A stretch of DNA of 14,970 nt from Planctomycetota bacterium (GCA_021784975.1 JAJYGU010000204.1:1-14970); one strand, 5' to 3'. Positions 1-6,417 are shown, numbered from the stretch's first letter. The notes: generated from the sequence alone by a model not told the origin. Made by a program: numbers and translations.

Positions 1-341
1 GATAGATTGATGACTGCTCCGAGTTTTGCCTCCAGGTGCAGATTGCGGAATTGCACGTAGCTCTGCACCACCAACACCATGCCGATGAAAGTTCCGGTCA
101 AGGCCACCACCGGCAAGCTCAGAACCCCAATCTGGTAGAAGTTCGGCAGGAGCGTTTCCCGACTGGGCAAGCGGGTCAGCAGCCATCGAAAGGTCCGCAA
201 GGCGAACGTCGAAATGGCGCCGAAGCCGATCACCCAATCGGTCACCACCCCGCCCATGTCGGTGATCCAATTGGCGACCGCCAGCAATAGACCATGGTTG
301 CCTCGGGGTCGGTGACTGGGCATGGGAGAGGCGGTGGACAT
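1..341 (-). CDS. MlaE-family ABC transporter permease, N-terminal part (cut by window edge)
   Basis: The minus-strand frame from ATG at 341 stays open to the window edge (113 complete codons). Residues about 58-113 read like the MlaE/YrbE permease core: a LPNFYQIGVLSLPVV stretch, then TGTFIGMVLVVQSYVQF, then an EAKLGAVINL segment, matching the family pattern QIYQIGVRSLP...GMVLALQ...LGAVVA. By family knowledge this is the membrane subunit of an Mla-type ABC transporter that moves phospholipids or related lipids between membranes. The rest, including the expected E-x-GP-x-LTALL motif, lies outside the window. The start could also be the ATG at 323; neither has a clear Shine-Dalgarno. A degenerate repeat lies immediately upstream. 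The family call is solid; the start is uncertain. Confidence 0.82.
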   Translation of the reverse strand, partial: MSTASPMPSHRPRGNHGLLLAVANWITDMGGVVTDWVIGFGAISTFALRTFRWLLTRLPSRETLLPNFYQIGVLSLPVVALTGTFIGMVLVVQSYVQFRNLHLEAKLGAVINL

Positions 342-343
342 TG

Positions 344-398
344 GGTCAGGGGCCAGGGGTCAGGGATTGACGGAGTTCGGGATCAGGGACGAGGGATT
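344..398. repeat. Degenerate GGGATCAGGG-type repeat upstream of mlaE
   Basis: The plus strand shows repeated words such as GTCAGGGG, CCAGGGGTCAGGGATT and GGGATCAGGGACGAGGGATT. On the mlaE coding strand this is a pyrimidine-rich leader of CCCTGAYCCCTG-like units ending directly at the proposed ATG. Similar tracts lie upstream of the creatininase gene and gatB. Confidence 0.6.
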
Positions 399-745
399 CG
401 AGGCCAACGCCGCGGAGGGTTGGCCTGCAATTTTCATTTTTCATTTTGCATTCTCGCCCACCTTAATTTGTATTTGTCTTGCTCGATCGGCTGCTTGTTC
501 GACGCCGGGCAGGTACGATTGGTTTCGCCCGCGGCCGGCACGCATAGCGCCGGTGGACTCCGCGCCCGACCGCGGCAACGGCGCAGCTTTGGCCGGCTGC
601 CCGCCATGTTACTTCGACTTAGCGATCTTGCCGCTTGAGAAAAGTTTGCCGCTTAGATCGGCTGCGCAAGATGGCATAGATCGGGGACATGAGAGACAAG
701 ATAGCCTGTGAATTGGCGACGCAGAGTCAGGCAGCCACGGCTTTC

Positions 746-772
746 GTCTGCGCAATCTGCGTAATCTGCGGA
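746..772. repeat. Three tandem ATCTGCG words
   Basis: The plus strand reads GTCTGCGCA, ATCTGCGTA, ATCTGCGGA in succession, a 9-base unit repeated about three times in non-coding DNA. Its function is unknown. It accounts for the arginine/leucine-rich text of the minus-strand frame across this spot, which is why that frame is not called a gene. Confidence 0.5.
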
Positions 773-918
773 TCTCTCTCACTCCAGCTATGCTGGAAAT
801 GCGGGGAGCGGTCGCGTGCCGAATGCGACCCCCGTCCCTGGTGCGGAACGTCCTGTGCCACGCGCTGTTACGGACTTGTGGATGATCGTGGCTGAAGGCG
901 CCAACCAATCAACCGCGC

Positions 919-1698
919 TCAGTAGGGAAATCGTTCGTCGATTTCCGCCGCCGAAAGCTCGACGAGGAACTGGGCGAGCCGTTCAACAAGCTTCTCGATC
1001 AATTGCCTGCCCTTTTCAGCAGTCGCGGCATGCGGATTGCCGACCCCGGCGTTGGTGGTCAGTAGATGCCACGGGCGAGTAATGGAAACCCACCCTCGGT
1101 TCAGGGCCTCGAAACGAGTTGTGGCAGGGCGGCCTTCGTCGGCGGTGAGCGAGCCGTCCCGGTTTCGGGCGACCAGATCCGGGAAGAACGCCAAGGCCAG
1201 CGAGGTCTCCATCTCCCCGGCGTGATTATCGGGCTCGTGGAAGATTTCGTGATAGAGGTCGTTGCAGACGGTGTACCAGTTGCAAAGAAACAGGTGGGCC
1301 GGGGTGCGGCCGTACCACTGCCGCAGCACCCATTTCAAATCGTTTCCGCCGTGGCCATTCAACAACACCACCTTGCGGATGCCGGTATTGACCAACGATT
1401 CGACCAGGTTGCCCACCATGGCCCCGAGCGTGGTTGGATCCAGGTTCATGCCGAAGGGCAGCTTCGCCTGATTGGTTTGCGTGCCATAGGGGATGGTGGG
1501 CAAGAGAATCACCTTGGCCCCACGGCGATGCGCCTCTTCGCAAATCCGACCACCGATGGCTTCGCACTCGAAGGTGTCCGTGCCGTAGGGCAGGTGCAGG
1601 TTGTGCGGCTCGGTGGCCCCAAACGGCAGCACGGCCACCTCATAGTGACCCTGCTTGACTTGGCCGTAGTTCGTTTCCGAGAGTTTCCAGGGGGGCAT
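919..1698 (-). CDS. Creatininase family amidohydrolase
   Basis: This 259-residue protein has the full creatininase-family metal-site signature. E30, H32, H35 and D41 lie in PFGATEPHNLHLPYGTDT, H116 in LLNGHGGN (112-119), and E162/E164 in NHAGEMETS (158-166). Family members are cytosolic, metal-dependent amidohydrolases that open creatinine, formamides or related C-N bonds; members such as MftE act in peptide maturation. The length is typical for the family. The residues around H32 and H35 (EPHNLHLP) differ from the common EQHGPHLP, so the substrate cannot be inferred. It lies 80 bases downstream of gatB on the same strand and may be read with it. The ATG start has no Shine-Dalgarno and follows a CCTCTGACCTCTGACC-type leader. 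Confidence 0.9.
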   Translation of the reverse strand: MPPWKLSETNYGQVKQGHYEVAVLPFGATEPHNLHLPYGTDTFECEAIGGRICEEAHRRGAKVILLPTIPYGTQTNQAKLPFGMNLDPTTLGAMVGNLVESLVNTGIRKVVLLNGHGGNDLKWVLRQWYGRTPAHLFLCNWYTVCNDLYHEIFHEPDNHAGEMETSLALAFFPDLVARNRDGSLTADEGRPATTRFEALNRGWVSITRPWHLLTTNAGVGNPHAATAEKGRQLIEKLVERLAQFLVELSAAEIDERFPY

Positions 1699-1700
1699 GG

Positions 1701-1728
1701 GAAGGGATAGAGGTCAGAGGTCAGAGGA
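1701..1728. repeat. Short degenerate GGTCAGAGG repeat upstream of the creatininase gene
   Basis: GAGGTCAGAGGTCAGAGG is a tandem of a 7-base unit (GAGGTCA), lying just upstream of the creatininase start codon at 1698. It resembles the longer tracts before mlaE and gatB. An ATTTTCATT-type run like the one near 431-450 lies beside it (about 1742-1762). Confidence 0.45.
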
Positions 1729-1778
1729 GCGTGGGAGGCTGTTCATCTTTCAATTTTCATTCCGAGCTTGCGGGCCGG

Positions 1779-3356
1779 CTATACTTCGCCCTTTTGGATC
1801 ATCTCCAGACAGATTTCCCGCACGCGAGCCGGATTGACGTTCGGATTTTTCTTTTTTGCCTGGCCGATCAGCGCCCCGATGCCCTTCGGCTTGCCGTCTC
1901 TGACCTCGGCAACGATCTTGGGATTGGCCTGGAGCAATTGGCGGCACAGTTCGATGACGGCTGATTCACCGACCTCTTCGATGCCGACTTGACGAATCGC
2001 ATCGCCTAGCGAGAGACGCGACTCCAGCATGGCGGCCAGGACCTGACGACCGCGGCTGGTGTCGAACGCGCCGCCCCGGACCTTGGCGAGTAACTCGCCC
2101 AGCGTTTCCGCCGCCACCGGATACTGGCCGATGTCGACCTGATGTTCGTTGAGCCATCGCAGCACGTCTTGCTGCATCCAATTGCTGGCCGTCTTGCCGT
2201 CGCCGCACGTCTTGGCCACTCGGAAATAGTAGTCGACCAACAGGCGACCCTGATTCACCAAGACGTCGCTATCGTAGGCCGCGATGCCGTAGGTTTGCTC
2301 CAGTCGCGCGCGCAACGCTGCCGGCAGTTCGCCGAGCGACGCCCGCACCCGCTCGACCTCCTCGGTGGTGATAGTAACCGGCAGGAGGTCGGGATCGGGG
2401 AAGTAGCGGTAGTCGCTGGATTCTTCCTTCGCGCGTTGCTCGCGGGTGGTCTGCGAGCCTTCGTCCCAGCCGCGGGTCGATTTGGGCACCTCGCCCAGCT
2501 TGTGCCCGGTCTCCTGCCACTGGCGGTACTGTCGTTCGGCCTCGAAGGCCAATGCCCGCTCGACCGCGCGGAAGCTGTTCATGTTTTTGACTTCGACGAT
2601 CGGGGTGGCGATCCTGCCTTGGGGGGTATCGATGTGCAGGTTGATGTTGGCATCGACCCGCAAGCTCCCTTCCTGCATGTTGCAGTCGGACACTCCCAAG
2701 TAATTCAGCAGCAACTTCAGCTCGGTCAGATAAGTCTTGGCCTCGGCGGGCGAGCGGAGGTCGGGCTGGCTGACGATCTCCAGCAGCGGCGTGCCGGCCC
2801 GGTTCAAGTCGATGCGGCTATCGGCCTTGCCGGCCACTTCGTCGTGCATGCTCTTGCCGGCGTCTTCCTCCAAATGGGCTCGGATGATGCCGATGCGTTT
2901 TGTAGTCGAAGACGAGACTATCCCCTCTCCCTCCGGGAGAGAGTTAGGGTGAGGGCGGGTTACTCGCGAGTTCGCAGCCCTCACCCCCGACCCCTCTCCC
3001 ACGGGAAGAGGGGAGAGAGGCTTCGTCTCGATCTCCAGCCAGCCGTCGTGGCTCATGGGCAGGTCGAACTGGCTGATCTGATAGCCTTTGGGCAGATCGG
3101 GGTAGTAGTAGTTCTTGCGGTCCCACTTCGTGAACCGCGGGATTTCGCAGTTCAAGGCGACGGCCGTTTTCAGCGCCAACTCGAATGCCTTGCGGTTCAT
3201 CACCGGCAGCGACCCGGGCATGCCGATGCACACCGGGCAGGTCTGCGTGTTCGGCGGCGCCCCGAACTTCGTGCTGCACGAGCAAAACATCTTGCTCTCG
3301 GTGAGCAACTGCACGTGGACTTCCAGGCCGATGATGATGGTGTAGGGGGCGGACAT
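1779..3356 (-). CDS. gatB: Asp/Glu-tRNA amidotransferase subunit B with in-frame repeat insertion
   Basis: GatB is the tRNA-binding and kinase subunit of GatCAB, which phosphorylates the misacylated Glu/Asp on tRNA before transamidation. The start MSAPYTIIIGLEVHVQL is diagnostic. Zinc-site cysteines C25, C27, C40 and C43 are present, followed by WDRKNYYYPDLPKGYQISQ (78-96) and AHLEEDAGKSMHD (160-172). The cradle domain fills roughly the first two thirds. The helical and YqeY-like tail follows, ending in GKPKGIGALIGQ near the C-terminus. The 525 residues exceed the usual 475-500 because about 37 residues (about 113-149) are encoded by a palindromic repeat element. The insertion falls between GWLEIE and TKRIGIIR, a variable loop. 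The frame is open, so the product is probably functional. gatB lies apart from gatC-gatA, beyond a small-gene island. The start has no Shine-Dalgarno. Confidence 0.97.
   Translation of the reverse strand: MSAPYTIIIGLEVHVQLLTESKMFCSCSTKFGAPPNTQTCPVCIGMPGSLPVMNRKAFELALKTAVALNCEIPRFTKWDRKNYYYPDLPKGYQISQFDLPMSHDGWLEIETKPLSPLPVGEGSGVRAANSRVTRPHPNSLPEGEGIVSSSTTKRIGIIRAHLEEDAGKSMHDEVAGKADSRIDLNRAGTPLLEIVSQPDLRSPAEAKTYLTELKLLLNYLGVSDCNMQEGSLRVDANINLHIDTPQGRIATPIVEVKNMNSFRAVERALAFEAERQYRQWQETGHKLGEVPKSTRGWDEGSQTTREQRAKEESSDYRYFPDPDLLPVTITTEEVERVRASLGELPAALRARLEQTYGIAAYDSDVLVNQGRLLVDYYFRVAKTCGDGKTASNWMQQDVLRWLNEHQVDIGQYPVAAETLGELLAKVRGGAFDTSRGRQVLAAMLESRLSLGDAIRQVGIEEVGESAVIELCRQLLQANPKIVAEVRDGKPKGIGALIGQAKKKNPNVNPARVREICLEMIQKGEV
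2918..3018. repeat. Composite palindromic element inserted in frame in gatB
   Basis: Left part: CTCTCCCTCCGGGAGAG hairpin, then GTTAGGGTGAGGG. Right part: CCCTCACCCCCGACCCC, then CTCTCCCACGGGAAGAGGGG hairpin. The two parts are also inverted repeats of each other, so the element is a palindrome built of two smaller palindromes around a spacer of about 25 bases. It reads through in the gatB frame as SPLPVGEGSGVR...RPHPNSLPEGEG. A close relative sits in gatA at 5009-5112. Confidence 0.85.
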
Positions 3357-3359
3357 CGC

Positions 3360-3411
3360 AGAGGGATTAGAGATTAGGGATCAGAGACCAGGGATTAGGG
3401 ATCAGGGACTA
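3360..3411. repeat. Degenerate GGGATTAGGGATCAGGG repeat upstream of gatB
   Basis: The plus strand is a run of 7-10 base words: GGGATTAG, AGATTAGGGATCAG, AGACCAGGGATTAGGG, ATCAGGGACTAG. It ends four bases before the gatB start codon. On the coding strand it is a CCCTAATCCCTGATCCC-like leader. It is the clearest of three such tracts in the window. Confidence 0.65.
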
Positions 3412-3438
3412 GCAAGCGATCCCTCGGCTTTCGCATAT

Positions 3439-3639
3439 CTACTGTTTGCGCACCGTCGCGTGGCACTCGAATCGCGTGATTTCTTCCTTTAGCTGGTTGA
3501 TGAGCTTCTTCAGAGATCGCAACGTCAACTCGCGCACATGCTCGGAAACGGTTGTGTCGGTACGGGCCCTTTCATACTCCTCTTCAAGCCCGCGCAGCTT
3601 GCCTCGCGTAATCTGCACTTGCCGATAGTTTTCGAGCAT
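3439..3639 (-). CDS. Small helical protein, unknown function (possible toxin-antitoxin-type partner)
   Basis: A 66-residue protein starting MLENYRQVQITRGKLRGLEE. The whole sequence is charged and heptad-like (LEEEYERA, LRSLKKLINQLKEEITRFE), so it is probably mostly helical or coiled-coil. The start resembles short planctomycete proteins of the type ERQYRITKAQ..., often found beside DUF6932 or HigA-like genes; that is recollection, not a search. ATG 3639 is preferred because family-like text begins there; an upstream ATG at 3690 would overlap the DUF6932 remnant out of frame. No known catalytic residues are seen. It closes the small-gene island and ends 82 bases before the gatB start. Confidence 0.55.
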   Translation of the reverse strand: MLENYRQVQITRGKLRGLEEEYERARTDTTVSEHVRELTLRSLKKLINQLKEEITRFECHATVRKQ

Positions 3640-3773
3640 ACCAACCACCCCAACGATTCGATCTGGGCACGGCGGAGTTCGGACTGCCAACCGAACCGCG
3701 CCACCACTTCCTCGAAGGTCGCGCGATGGATACCCGGCGGTAGATAACCAAGTTCATTAAACTCAGGCAGCAT
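3525..3773 (-). pseudogene. DUF6932-like gene, broken after about 46 codons
   Basis: From ATG 3773 the frame begins MLPEFNELGYLPPGIHRATF, then EEVVARFGWQSELRRAQIESLGWLV. This matches the start of DUF6932 proteins (LPxFxExGxLPPGIHxxTxEE...RFG). The frame then runs into the DNA of the next gene in another register (CSKTIGKCRL...) and stops at 3525. The expected continuation, including a nucleotidyltransferase-like GSFVT...ND-D motif, is missing. The simplest reading is a deletion that joined the 5' end of the DUF6932 gene to the upstream edge of the helical-protein gene. The alternative is a real 82-residue protein overlapping its neighbour. It starts 8 bases after the DUF433 gene ends. Confidence 0.6.
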
Positions 3774-3781
3774 AGGCGGTG

Positions 3782-4003
3782 TCACACCGGCAGAGGATGA
3801 TGCTGCTCCTGATTCAACAATTCTGCCGCGTAGTCGAAAGCGGCCCGCACGCCCTCTGGACGAAGATCGAAGTCTCTCTGCGCATCCTCGATGCTCATCC
3901 CGCCCGCGAGACAGCCGATGACGCGAGCTATCGGCACGCGGGTGCCGCGAATGACCGGTTTGCCGTGACAAGATCGAGAATCAATCGAAATTCGCTCATT
4001 CAT
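3782..4003 (-). CDS. DUF433 domain protein (second copy)
   Basis: A 73-residue protein, MNERISIDSRSCHGKPVIRG, followed by TRVPIARVIGCLAGGMSIEDAQRDFDLRPEGVRAAFDYAAELL. This is the full DUF433 pattern: a G-P/V-I-R-G-T-R-V-P turn, then a winged-helix-like segment ending in LRxxxVRAAxxYAAELL. DUF433 proteins are small antitoxin-like, putative DNA-binding proteins, usually paired with a PIN-like DUF5615 toxin; no such toxin is visible here. The ATG at 4003, preceded by GAGGCGGCAA, is preferred to an in-frame TTG at 4021. The gene lies 25 bases after the 80-residue unknown gene. Confidence 0.78.
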   Translation of the reverse strand: MNERISIDSRSCHGKPVIRGTRVPIARVIGCLAGGMSIEDAQRDFDLRPEGVRAAFDYAAELLNQEQHHPLPV

Positions 4004-4028
4004 TTGCCGCCTCGCTGCCAACGAACCA

Positions 4029-4271
4029 CTACGGCGTCCCTAGCATTTTCATGGGCTCGACCTGCATGATGTGCAAAAGTGAAACCATCACTAGCCGGTC
4101 GAAAACGAGATCGGGCTCGCCCTTTGCAGGTACGCCAATGGCTACGATCGAGCGTCCAACCATAGCCAACTCGGGATGCCGGACTTCGTAGGTCCGCCCG
4201 TCGGTCAGCGTGAGCCGAAACGGCTGAAACGGCTTGCGTCGAAGAAAGTCGCGAATATCCTCAGGCCGCAT
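4029..4271 (-). CDS. 80-residue hypothetical protein
   Basis: The protein begins MRPEDIRDFLRRKPFQPFRL, then TLTDGRTYEVRHPELAMVG and a strand-rich remainder ending in MQVEPMKMLGTP. The text looks like a small beta-rich protein with a short N-terminal helix. It resembles a common but uncharacterised planctomycete type (xPFRLxLxDGRxxxVxHPE); I know no function for it. AGGAG lies 9 bases before the ATG, and the gene begins 3 bases after the upstream DUF433 gene stops, so the two are almost certainly co-translated. The good ribosome site and tight spacing support a real gene. Confidence 0.7.
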   Translation of the reverse strand: MRPEDIRDFLRRKPFQPFRLTLTDGRTYEVRHPELAMVGRSIVAIGVPAKGEPDLVFDRLVMVSLLHIMQVEPMKMLGTP

Positions 4272-4274
4272 TGC

Positions 4275-4490
4275 TCACGTCTCCTGCAGGGCCTCGGCGG
4301 CGAAATGCAGCGATGCCCGAATGTCCTCCGCTTCAAGATCGGGGTAGGCATCGAGTATTTCCGCCTCGGTCATGCCATTGGCCACCCTGCCGACGATGGT
4401 TGCGGCGGGAATGCGCAAGCCACGGATGCACGGCACGCCGCCCATCTGGTCCTGACGAATCGTGATTCGCTCATGCGCAGGCTTGTCCAT
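4275..4490 (-). CDS. DUF433 domain protein (first copy)
   Basis: A 71-residue protein with ERITIRQDQMGGVPCIRGLR, then IPAATIVGRVANGMTEAEILDAYPDLEAEDIRASLHFAAEAL. It has the DUF433 features: G-x-P-x-I-R-G-x-R-I/V-P, a GMTEAEIL-YPDLxxEDIRA helix pair, and the terminal FAAEAL. It aligns end to end with the second DUF433 gene at 3782-4003 but differs at many positions, so the copies are old paralogues or separate arrivals. GGAGG lies five bases before the ATG, one of the best ribosome sites in the window. It starts 38 bases after gatA ends. An antitoxin-like role is known for relatives, but no toxin partner is visible. Confidence 0.82.
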   Translation of the reverse strand: MDKPAHERITIRQDQMGGVPCIRGLRIPAATIVGRVANGMTEAEILDAYPDLEAEDIRASLHFAAEALQET

Positions 4491-4528
4491 TTCAGCCTCC
4501 TTCGATCATCCGGATACCCTATTATACC

Positions 4529-6115
4529 CTAATTCTCCTCCTCCAACTCCGGCTTCTTCGTGTGCCAGTCGGTGGCTTGTTGGAACATGTAGGCGCCGCG
4601 GAGGAGGCGTTCTTCTTCAAAGGGCGGGGCCTGCAAGTGGAGGCCGATGGGAAGACCGGCCGCGCTAAAGCCGCAGGGGATCGACATGCCGGGGATGCCC
4701 GTCAGGTTCGCGCCCACCGTGTACAGGTCGAACAGGTACATGGCCAGCGGATCGTCGATCCGCTCGCCGAGCTTGAAGGCCGGCGTGGGTGTGACCGGGC
4801 CGACGATCAGGTCAACTTCTTCAAACGCGCGATCGAAATCCTGGCGGATCAGCCGCCGCACCTTGAGGGCTTTTTGGTAGTAGGCCTCGTAATAGCCGGC
4901 GCTCAGGGCGTAGGTGCCGAGCATGATGCGGCGCTTGACCTCGGCCCCAAAGCCTTCGGCCCGGCTGCGGCGGTACATCTGCACCAAGGCGTTGTCGGCG
5001 CGGTCGGTCTCCTCTCCTTTTGGGAGAGGGTTAGGGTGAGGGTGATTGGCGGCAACGGTCCATATGCGTGTCGCCCTCACCCCCTGCCCCTCTCCCAAAG
5101 GGAGAGGGGAAATCCCGCTGCGATAGCCGTAGTGCACGCCGTCGTACCGGGCAAGGTTGCTGGAGGCCTCGCACGGGGCAATGATGTAATAGGTGGCCAC
5201 GGCGTAGTTGCTGTGCGGCAGCGAAACCTCGCGCACCGTCGCCCCCAGCGACTGGTACACCCGCACCGCCTCGCGCACCGAGGATTCCACGTCGCCGTCC
5301 AAGCCGTCGCCAAAGTGCTCGCGGACCAGGCCGAGCCGCAGTCCTTGCAACGGCTGACGGATCGTCTGTGAGTATTTCGGCACCGGCCGGTCGATCGAGG
5401 TCGAGTCCTTGGGGTCATGGCCGGCGAGAACTTCCAGCAGCAAGGCACAATCCTCAGCGGTCTGGCCGAACGGACCGATCTGATCCAGACTGCTGGCGAA
5501 GGCGACCAGCCCGTAGCGGCTGACGCGGCCATAGGTGGGCTTCATGCCGCTAATCCCGCACAGGCCGGCCGGGCAGCGGATCGATCCTCCGGTGTCGCTG
5601 CCGACGGCCAACGGCGCCATCCGGGCGGCCACGCAGGCCGCCGAGCCGCCGCTGGAACCGCCCGGCACGCGGTCGAGGTCCCACGGGTTGTGCGTCGGGA
5701 AGAAGGCCGAGTTTTCGTTTGACCCGCCCATGGCGAACTCGTCCATGTTCGTCTTGCCGATCAGCACCGCGTCGGCGGCCTTCAGCCTGGCGACGACGGT
5801 GGCGTCGTAGGGCGGACGGAAACTCTCGAGCATCCGCGAGCCGCAGGTGGTCAGCTCGCCCTCGGTGCACAGCACGTCCTTAAGGGCCACCGGCAGGCCG
5901 GCCAGCGGTCCCAGCGGCTGCTTCTCCCGGCGGCGGCGATCGATCTGCTCCGCCCGCGCCAGGGCGGCCGCGGCGTTGACCTGGAGAAATGCCTTGACGG
6001 CACGGTCACGGCGTTCGATGCGGGCGAGATAGGCCTGACAAACCTCGACCGCCTTAACCTGGCCCGAATTGAGCAAGGCCAGCAGATCGGTCGCGCTATG
6101 ATCCGTCAGGTGCAT
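4529..6115 (-). CDS. gatA: Asp/Glu-tRNA amidotransferase subunit A with in-frame repeat insertion
   Basis: GatA is the glutaminase/amidase subunit of GatCAB: it frees ammonia from glutamine and passes it to GatB. The amidase-signature Ser-cisSer-Lys triad is intact: K79 in PVALKD, S154 in PGGSSGGSAA, S178 in GSDTGGSIR. SRYGLVAFASSLDQIGPF and GAEVKRRIMLGTYALSAGYY are also typical. ATG 6115 is chosen because MHLTDHSATDLL begins the conserved region and its ATG overlaps the gatC stop (TAATG); the same frame is open further upstream, but only inside gatC. The 528 residues include about 37 extra (about 334-371) between GYRS and MYRRSRAEGFG, encoded by the same palindromic element as in gatB. The active-site region is untouched. 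Confidence 0.97.
   Translation of the reverse strand: MHLTDHSATDLLALLNSGQVKAVEVCQAYLARIERRDRAVKAFLQVNAAAALARAEQIDRRRREKQPLGPLAGLPVALKDVLCTEGELTTCGSRMLESFRPPYDATVVARLKAADAVLIGKTNMDEFAMGGSNENSAFFPTHNPWDLDRVPGGSSGGSAACVAARMAPLAVGSDTGGSIRCPAGLCGISGMKPTYGRVSRYGLVAFASSLDQIGPFGQTAEDCALLLEVLAGHDPKDSTSIDRPVPKYSQTIRQPLQGLRLGLVREHFGDGLDGDVESSVREAVRVYQSLGATVREVSLPHSNYAVATYYIIAPCEASSNLARYDGVHYGYRSGISPLPLGEGQGVRATRIWTVAANHPHPNPLPKGEETDRADNALVQMYRRSRAEGFGAEVKRRIMLGTYALSAGYYEAYYQKALKVRRLIRQDFDRAFEEVDLIVGPVTPTPAFKLGERIDDPLAMYLFDLYTVGANLTGIPGMSIPCGFSAAGLPIGLHLQAPPFEEERLLRGAYMFQQATDWHTKKPELEEEN
5009..5112. repeat. Composite palindromic element inserted in frame in gatA
   Basis: Left part: TCTCCTCTCCTTTTGGGAGAG hairpin region, then GGTTAGGGTGAGGG. 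Right part: CCCTCACCCCCTGCCCC, then CTCTCCCAAAGGGAGAGGGG hairpin. The layout, words and size match the gatB element, and the translation is close (SPLPLGEGQGVR...PHPNPLPKGEE). The central spacer of about 30 bases is unrelated to that in gatB. Confidence 0.87.
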
Positions 6116-6408
6116 TACAACTCGCCCAGCACGGCCGGCACCAGGTAGCACTCCTCGTCGCGGCGGGGGGCGTTGGCCAGGGCAAGCTCGCGGTCCAGGC
6201 TCGGCTGCGCCCGATCTTCGCGAAAGCAATTCGTCACGTCCAGGGCATGGGCCATCGGCTCGACGTGCTCGGTGTCCAACTGCGAGAGCTGATCGACGTA
6301 GCCCAAGATGTCGCCCAACTGGCGGGTCATGGCGTGCAGCTCGTCTGGCGACAGTGAGAGCCGGGCCAACAGGGCCACCTTTTCGACTTCGTTGCGGGAG
6401 ATTGCCAT
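6115..6408 (-). CDS. gatC: Asp/Glu-tRNA amidotransferase subunit C
   Basis: A 97-residue protein of normal length for GatC, the small belt-like subunit that wraps and stabilises GatA against GatB. It begins MAISRNEVEKVALLARLSLS and continues with ELHAMTRQLGDILGYVDQLSQLDT, VEPMAHALDVTNCFRED and a C-terminal YLVPAVLGEL, all standard GatC features (expected: RxDxV...NAPRRDEGFFxVPxVL). It starts 9 bases after the rpmB stop, and its stop overlaps the gatA start by one base (TAATG). rpmB, gatC and gatA therefore appear to form one transcript with coupled translation of gatC and gatA. Confidence 0.97.
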   Translation of the reverse strand: MAISRNEVEKVALLARLSLSPDELHAMTRQLGDILGYVDQLSQLDTEHVEPMAHALDVTNCFREDRAQPSLDRELALANAPRRDEECYLVPAVLGEL

Positions 6409-6417
6409 GTTAACCCG

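Larger units (their letters stand above)
342..918. other. 577-base intergenic stretch, no credible gene
   Basis: This stretch separates the end of the creatininase gene from the start of mlaE. The open frames in it translate to arginine- and proline-rich text without family features, so I call none of them. It holds a degenerate GGGATCAGGG-type repeat (344-398), an AT-rich TTTTCATTTTTCATTTTGCA run near 431-450, and three tandem copies of ATCTGCG-like words (746-772). A short perfect hairpin TCCAGC-TAT-GCTGGA lies at 783-797 without a T-tract. No tRNA, other RNA or convincing promoter was recognised. Confidence 0.6.

Noticed and set aside
322..711. Plus-strand open frames upstream of mlaE and across the intergenic stretch
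   Set aside because: They run through the degenerate repeat and AT-rich run; composition is not gene-like.
783..797. Hairpin TCCAGC-TAT-GCTGGA as a terminator after the creatininase gene
   Set aside because: The stem is only six pairs, there is no T-tract on either strand, and it lies more than 100 bases past the stop codon.
609..908. Minus-strand open frame in the intergenic stretch (99 codons)
   Set aside because: Its text is produced by the ATCTGCG repeat and arginine-rich composition; there is no ribosome site and no similarity to any family I know.
2918..3018. Repeat element in gatB as a terminator or a gene-breaking insertion
   Set aside because: The gatB frame continues through it and the full C-terminal tail is present on the other side; no T-tract follows.
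2142..3377. Long plus-strand open frame across gatB (411 codons)
   Set aside because: It is the complement of gatB, kept open by high GC at third positions; its text is low-complexity and has no family features, while gatB on the other strand is certain.
4562..5371. Plus-strand open frame across gatA (269 codons)
   Set aside because: Antisense to a conserved gatA region including the repeat element; no recognisable domain.
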